Shown: piece by piece, positions 43,279 to 48,068 of the stretch | How the letters are laid out: each line of letters opens with the position of its first letter | Numbering within the stretch: position 1 is the stretch's first letter | Origin: CAZEFK01 sp964511405 | GTDB lineage: Bacteria > Pseudomonadota > Alphaproteobacteria > Elsterales > Elsteraceae | NCBI GenBank assembly: GCA_964511405.1 | Contig: CAZEFK010000016.1 | Location: 1-48,068, forward strand | DNA: 48,068 bases | Direction of reading: 5' to 3' | Program-made: the position numbers and the translations under genes | Notes under the pieces: generated by a model | The model's database searches: none | What the model saw: only the letters and a program-made list of their open reading frames with translations | What the model was told of the DNA's origin: nothing

Positions 43279-43923
43279 TCAGAGATTTCGCCGCAGCATG
43301 CGAGGAACGAACGCTGACAGCGCCAGGATCCCGATCCCCCACAGGGCCGGCGCCAGCCAGTCGCGGCCCCCGAGCGCGGCGGCCCCCCCGGTGCCCAGGT
43401 TCACATAGGCGATCGCGGTCGGCAGCATCCCCAGCGTCGAGCCCAGCAGGTAGCCCGGGAACGAGACCCGCGTCAGGCCCAGGGCATAGTTGGTCAGGCT
43501 GTGCGGCAGCACGGGAATCAGCCGGACCACCAGCACGGCGCGCCAGCCGCCCCGCTCGGCCCGGGCGATCAGCGGGCCCAGACGCGGCGCCGCGCGAATC
43601 GTCGCGGGCGTCTCGCCCATCAGGCGGGCCAGCCAGAACCCGGCGGCGGCACCGGCGACCGAACCCACCAGCGACCAGACGAGGCCCCACCAGAAGCCGA
43701 ACAGCAGGCCGGCCGCCGCGCCCATGGCCAGGCGCGGCACGAACAAGAGGCTTGCCAGCAGGTGATAGAACAGGAACAGGAGGGGCAGCCAACGCCCTCC
43801 CGAGCCGAGCCGAGCGCCCATGACCGCCGCGTTGAAGTCGTTCCGATTGAGCAGCATCCAGGCCACGCCCAGGGCGAGGACGGCGAGGGTGGCCAGGCGC
43901 AGCCAGACGGGCGGTTTCGGCAT
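43279..43923 (-). CDS. TVP38/TMEM64-family membrane protein (DedA-like)
   Basis: 214 residues from ATG 43923, six or so membrane segments (LRLATLAVLALGVAWMLL, WLPLLFLFYHLLASLLFV, MGAAAGLLFGFWWGLVWSLVGSVAGAAAGFWLA, APALWGIGILALSAFV). The family core is RAVLVVRLIPVLPHSLTNYALGLTRVSFPGYLLGSTLGMLPTAIAYVNLG, with the conserved Arg and Pro of the re-entrant loop. Relatives act as lipid scramblases or undecaprenyl-phosphate carriers; the exact role is unknown. Divergent from the GT39-like gene by 63 bp. Confidence 0.9.
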   Translation of the reverse strand: MPKPPVWLRLATLAVLALGVAWMLLNRNDFNAAVMGARLGSGGRWLPLLFLFYHLLASLLFVPRLAMGAAAGLLFGFWWGLVWSLVGSVAGAAAGFWLARLMGETPATIRAAPRLGPLIARAERGGWRAVLVVRLIPVLPHSLTNYALGLTRVSFPGYLLGSTLGMLPTAIAYVNLGTGGAAALGGRDWLAPALWGIGILALSAFVPRMLRRNL

Positions 43924-43986
43924 GGCCGGGGTTGTACCGGGCCGGCCGCGCTTTGCCCAGCATTCGCCGCGAACCGGAGGACAGCC

Positions 43987-45471
43987 ATGAGCGCCCCGCA
44001 GACCGGCCTGGCGCTCGGGGCCGATCACCGCGACGGGCGGCTGGGCCTGGCGCGGGTCGACGCCCCGGTGCTGGTGGCCTGGGCGTGCTGGCTGATCGCC
44101 CTGTTCACCGCCGAGCGCGTGGCCGTGCTCGCGGCCTCCCGGCTGCCGCTGTCGCCCGCGGAGACGCAGCTCTGGGTCTGGAGCCGCGACTTGGCGTTCG
44201 GCACGCTCGCGCGGCCGCCGCTGCTCGCCTGGGTCGTCCGCGCGACCACGGCCTGGGCCGGCGACACCGAGTTCGGCGTGCGGGTCGCCGCACCGCTGAT
44301 GCATGCCGGCACCGCCTTCATCGTCCTGGACCTCGGCCGCCGGCTGTTCGGCGAGCGGGTCGGCGCCTGGGCGGGCGCAGTCTATGTCACCCTGCCCGGG
44401 GTGTGGGTGTCGGCGATGGTGATGTCGGCCGACGTGCCGCTGATGCTGGCCTATGGCGCGCTGCTGCTGTGCCTGGTGCGGGCGCTGGAGGCGGGCGGCG
44501 GGCGCTGGTGGTTGGGCGTCGGCCTCGCCCTGGGGCTGGGGCTGCTGGCGAGCCCGGTCATGGCGGTGGCGCTGCCCAGCCTGGCGCTGTTCCTGCTGCT
44601 GTCGCCGCCGCACCGGCGGATCCTGGCCGACATGCGGTTCTGGGCCGGGCTGGCCTTGGCCCTGGCGATCGTGCTGCCCAGTGTCGCGGGCGGCGTCCCC
44701 GACCTGCCCGACGTGACGGTCGCGGACCTTCGTCCTGCGACGCTGCTGCTGGTCCTGGCGGCCCAGCCGGCCATCTTCGGGCCGGTGCTGCTGCCCGTGC
44801 TGGCCGCAGCGGTGGCCATGGGCCGGCGCTGGCTCGACGGCCCCTGGGCGCTGCTGCCGGCCTTCGTGCTGCCCCAGGCGCTCGGCGTGGCGCTCGTGGC
44901 CCTGGTCGCGCACGCCCAGGCCAACTGGCCGGCGGTGATCTATGTGCCCGGCACGCTGCTGGCGGTGGCGGCGGCCGCGCGCTGGCGCTGGGGCGCCTGG
45001 GCGGTCGCCGGCTCGCTGATCCTCCACAGCGCGGCCGGGCTGGCGGCGCAGAACTACCACTGGCTCGCCCGCCTGGCCGGTGTCGAGCTGACCCGCGCGA
45101 CCGACCCCTATCACCGGTTGATGGGGTGGGATCGGCTGGGCCGCGCGTTGAGCCTGTACCTGTCGCACGATCCCGGCGTGGTCGTCCTGACCGACGATCG
45201 CACGCTCGGCGCCGAAATCGCCTTCTACGCCAAGCCGCCGCCGACCCAAGCGGCGTGGGGCCGCGACCCGTCGGACCCGGCGGCCGGCGCGCGCGCCGTT
45301 CCCGACGCGCGCTTCCTGCTGGTCACCGGCGAGGCCGATCCCGGCCGGGTGACCCGCTGGTTCGCCCAGGCCGAGACGGTCTCGGTGATCACCCTGCCGA
45401 TCTATCCCGGCTTCGAGCGCCGCCTGGCGCTGTGGGAGCTGTCGGGCCTGAAGGCCGCGCCTACTCCTTGA
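43987..45471 (+). CDS. GT39-like membrane glycosyltransferase
   Basis: 494 residues from ATG 43987 (GGAGG 7 bases upstream). About ten membrane helices. The first periplasmic loop holds LSPAETQLWVWSRDLAFGTLARPPLLAWVVRATTAWAGDTEFGVRVAAPLMHAG, the pattern of PMT/ArnT-type GT39 enzymes (acidic residue in the D/E-x-Y/Q position, PPL). The C-terminal ~130 residues form a periplasmic domain (DPGVVVLTDDRTLGAEIAFYAK). Such enzymes transfer a sugar from polyprenyl phosphate to protein, lipid A or glycan; the DPM1-like GT2 at 39076 could supply the donor. Convergent with and overlapping the ABC permease by 11 bp. Confidence 0.85.
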   Translation: MSAPQTGLALGADHRDGRLGLARVDAPVLVAWACWLIALFTAERVAVLAASRLPLSPAETQLWVWSRDLAFGTLARPPLLAWVVRATTAWAGDTEFGVRVAAPLMHAGTAFIVLDLGRRLFGERVGAWAGAVYVTLPGVWVSAMVMSADVPLMLAYGALLLCLVRALEAGGGRWWLGVGLALGLGLLASPVMAVALPSLALFLLLSPPHRRILADMRFWAGLALALAIVLPSVAGGVPDLPDVTVADLRPATLLLVLAAQPAIFGPVLLPVLAAAVAMGRRWLDGPWALLPAFVLPQALGVALVALVAHAQANWPAVIYVPGTLLAVAAAARWRWGAWAVAGSLILHSAAGLAAQNYHWLARLAGVELTRATDPYHRLMGWDRLGRALSLYLSHDPGVVVLTDDRTLGAEIAFYAKPPPTQAAWGRDPSDPAAGARAVPDARFLLVTGEADPGRVTRWFAQAETVSVITLPIYPGFERRLALWELSGLKAAPTP

Positions 45472-46351
45472 CCGCGCCGGTCAGGCTCGAGACGTAGTGC
45501 TCGACGAAGAAGGAATAGAGGATCGCGACCGGGACCGAGCCGCACAGGGCGCCCGCCATCAGCGAGCCCCAATGGTAGACGTCGCCTTCGACCAGCTCGG
45601 TCAGCACGCCGACCGGCACCGTCTTGTTCTCGGACGACGAGATGAACGCCAGGGCGTAGATGAACTCGTTCCAGGACAGGGTGAAGGCGAAGATGCCGGC
45701 CGAGATCAGGCCGGGGATCGCCAGCGGCAGAGTGATCCGGCGCAGGATCTGGATGCGGGTGGCGCCGTCGATGAGCGCGCACTCCTCCAGCTCGTACGGG
45801 ATCGACTTGAAGTAGCCGATCAGGAGCCAGGTGCAGAACGGCACCAGGAAGGTCGGATAGGTGAGGATCAGGGCCAGGTCGCTGTCGAACAGGCCCAGGT
45901 TGAAGACGATCGTGGCCAGCGGGATGAACAGGATGCTGGGCGGGATCAGATAGGCCAGGAAGATCGCCAGGCCCGCCGCCTCGGCGCCGCGGAAGCGCAG
46001 GCGGGTGATGGCATAGGCGGCGAGCACGCTGCAGGCGACCGACAGCACCGTGGCGCTGACCGAGATCACCATGGTGTTGATCAGCCAGCTCGGATAGTCG
46101 GTCTCGAAGAACAGCTTGTAGATGTTGGCGAGCGTCGGGTGCTCGACCCAGAACGGGTTGTGCTGGTCGAGGTTGTAGAGCTCGTCGTTCGGTTTGAAGG
46201 TGGTGATCGTCATCCAGTAGAACGGGAACAGGAGAACGATCAGGAACAGCGCCAGCGGCACGTAGATCGTGACCACGCGCTGCGGCACCGAGGCGAGATA
46301 GGCCATGCCGCGGCTGTCGCTGCCGGCCGGACGCAGGGCCGCGTCAGTCAT
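45461..46351 (-). CDS. Carbohydrate ABC transporter permease, MalG type
   Basis: 296 residues, six membrane segments (VVTIYVPLALFLIVLLFPFYW at the N-terminus). The EAA loop facing the ATPase reads YELEECALIDGATRIQILRRITLPLAIPGL. It forms the inner-membrane channel with the other permease. Its start overlaps that gene's stop by 8 bp. The substrate is probably a sugar or polyol; no binding protein is in the window. Confidence 0.93.
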   Translation of the reverse strand: MTDAALRPAGSDSRGMAYLASVPQRVVTIYVPLALFLIVLLFPFYWMTITTFKPNDELYNLDQHNPFWVEHPTLANIYKLFFETDYPSWLINTMVISVSATVLSVACSVLAAYAITRLRFRGAEAAGLAIFLAYLIPPSILFIPLATIVFNLGLFDSDLALILTYPTFLVPFCTWLLIGYFKSIPYELEECALIDGATRIQILRRITLPLAIPGLISAGIFAFTLSWNEFIYALAFISSSENKTVPVGVLTELVEGDVYHWGSLMAGALCGSVPVAILYSFFVEHYVSSLTGAVKE

Positions 46352-47285
46352 CCTTGCCTCCGTGCTGCCACTTGCGCCGGCTCAGGCCCAGATAGGTCAG
46401 CGCCACCGCGGCGACCAGGAACGGCACCATGGCGATGGCGATGGCGGCGCCCTCGCCCAGATGGCCGCCCGGGATGGCGCGCTGGAACGCCAGCGTCGCC
46501 ATCAGGTGGGTGGCGTTGATCGGGCCGCCGCGGGTGATCGAGTAGATCAGCTGGAAGTCGGTGAAGGTGAACAGCACCGAGAAGGTCAGCACGATCGACA
46601 GGATCGGCATGAGCATCGGCACGGTCACGTGCCGGAAGCGCTGCCAGGCCGAGGCGCCGTCCAGCGCCGCCGCCTCGTAGAGCGAGGGCGAGATGGTCTG
46701 CAGGCCGGCCAGCAGCGTGATCGCCACGAACGGGATCCCGCGCCAGACATTGGCCACGATTACCGAGGCGCGCGCGGCGTTGGGCTGGCCCAGGAAATCG
46801 ATGAAGTGGTGGATCAGCCCCAGGCGAACCAGCGCCCAGCTGACGATCGAGAACTGGGCGTCGTAGATCCACCAGAAGGCGATCGCGGACAGGACCGTCG
46901 GCACGATGTAGGGCAGCAGCACGACCGCCCGGATCAGGCCCTTGAACGGCAGGTTGTGGTTCAGCAGCAGCGCCAGCCACAGCCCCAGGCCGAATTTGAA
47001 GACGGTGGCGACGGTCGTGTAGAGCAGAGTGTTGAACACCACCAGCCAGAACACGTGGTCGTGCGCCAGGGCGATGTAGTTGTCGAGCCCGACCCACTGG
47101 CCGGGGCTGCCGATCTTGGCGCTGGTGAAGCCCAGCCACACCCCCAGGCCCAGGGGATAGGCCAGGAACACCGTCAGCAGCGCCACGGTCGGCAGCATGA
47201 ACAGCACCGACAGCACCCGCCGGTCGTCGAGGATGTCGGCCAGCCGCCGCGGCGCCGGTCGGGGTACGGCCAGGGACATGGCCAT
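46344..47285 (-). CDS. Carbohydrate ABC transporter permease, MalF/UgpA type
   Basis: 313 residues with six membrane segments (LFMLPTVALLTVFLAYPLGLGVWLGF first). EAA loop: PSLYEAAALDGASAWQRFRHVTVPMLMP. It pairs with the MalG-type permease, with which it overlaps. ATG 47285 has GGAGG about 11 bases upstream; ATG 47279 is a second possibility. The ATPase gene ends 84 bp upstream, with a strong hairpin in the spacer. Confidence 0.93.
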   Translation of the reverse strand: MAMSLAVPRPAPRRLADILDDRRVLSVLFMLPTVALLTVFLAYPLGLGVWLGFTSAKIGSPGQWVGLDNYIALAHDHVFWLVVFNTLLYTTVATVFKFGLGLWLALLLNHNLPFKGLIRAVVLLPYIVPTVLSAIAFWWIYDAQFSIVSWALVRLGLIHHFIDFLGQPNAARASVIVANVWRGIPFVAITLLAGLQTISPSLYEAAALDGASAWQRFRHVTVPMLMPILSIVLTFSVLFTFTDFQLIYSITRGGPINATHLMATLAFQRAIPGGHLGEGAAIAIAMVPFLVAAVALTYLGLSRRKWQHGGKDD

Positions 47286-47310
47286 CTTGTTGGGATCCTC
47301 CCTACGCGGT

Positions 47311-47344
47311 GCGCCGCCGCTTGTCGTGGTTATCGCGGCGGCGC
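47311..47344. promoter_or_regulatory. 10-bp-stem hairpin between ABC ATPase and permease genes
   Basis: GCGCCGCCGC (47311-47320) and GCGGCGGCGC (47335-47344) pair perfectly with a 14-base loop. Inside an operon this could partly terminate transcription or protect the upstream mRNA from decay, setting ATPase and permease levels apart. Confidence 0.5.
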
Positions 47345-47369
47345 CCGATGGTCGGCCGGTGTCTCGGCG

Positions 47370-48068
<699 letters not shown>

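Noticed and set aside
43279..45249. 656-codon minus-strand frame
   Set aside because: Only the last 214 codons (TVP38) are real; the rest is antisense to the GT39-like gene.

Overview
The window is high-GC DNA (mostly above 65% by eye) from a Gram-negative bacterium. Gene content and style point to an alphaproteobacterium, most likely within Rhodospirillales: PAS_5-type protein, ChvI/ChvG-like two-component pair, adjacent pdxA-pdxJ, EI24 protein, RTX-type adhesin with NPDV repeats, PEP-CTERM protein, and many ATGA-type gene overlaps. I cannot name the genus from sequence alone. No rRNA, tRNA, CRISPR array or transposase was seen.

Layout. 1-2.6 kb: a FecR/DUF6600-like secreted protein (cut by the window edge), divergent from an orphan TRAP-type substrate-binding protein. 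2.6-8.7 kb: a very large repeat adhesin, interrupted by a 100-N scaffold gap whose flanks share the same 55 bp in the same reading phase. 8.7-11.5 kb (minus): PAS_5 protein, serine hydrolase, and a cytochrome c/Vgb-like propeller fusion. 11.7-18.3 kb: an orphan BcsB-like protein, then minus-strand EI24 protein, GT4 glycosyltransferase, cupin, and a beta-helix protein whose C-terminus carries the same NPDV repeats as the adhesin N-terminus. 18.4-26.8 kb: aldo/keto reductase, two small lipoproteins, a ChvI/ChvG-like response regulator and kinase translationally coupled to one of the lipoproteins, a hybrid kinase with a periplasmic sensor, and an M14 carboxypeptidase.

27.2-35.4 kb: two head-to-head paralogous GT2 glycosyltransferases, then a tightly packed minus-strand operon: N-formylglutamate amidohydrolase, UDP-sugar dehydrogenase, YbdK-type ligase, an unrecognised Cys/His protein, pdxA, pdxJ. 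35.4-38.8 kb: a branched-chain-type binding protein overlapping a chemoreceptor gene. 39-42.6 kb: a GT2 gene, a low-GC PEP-CTERM gene flanked by two diverged copies of one gene junction, and a coupled pair made of a DUF4365 nuclease-like protein and a 376-aa protein of unknown function. 42.7-48 kb: TPR protein, TVP38/TMEM64 membrane protein, GT39-like membrane glycosyltransferase, and the end of a carbohydrate ABC importer operon (ATPase cut by the window edge, two permeases).

Much of the window concerns the cell surface: adhesin and beta-helix proteins, cellulose-related BcsB, five soluble or membrane glycosyltransferases, UDP-sugar dehydrogenase, and envelope-type two-component systems. The best candidates for something undescribed are (i) the 39.8-42.6 kb accessory segment with duplicated junction remnants and the DUF4365 pair, (ii) the NPDV module shared by two otherwise unrelated surface proteins, (iii) a 20-bp AT-rich motif upstream of bcsB and of the reductase/beta-helix pair, and (iv) a recurring design in which a stop codon lies in the loop of a strong GC hairpin.
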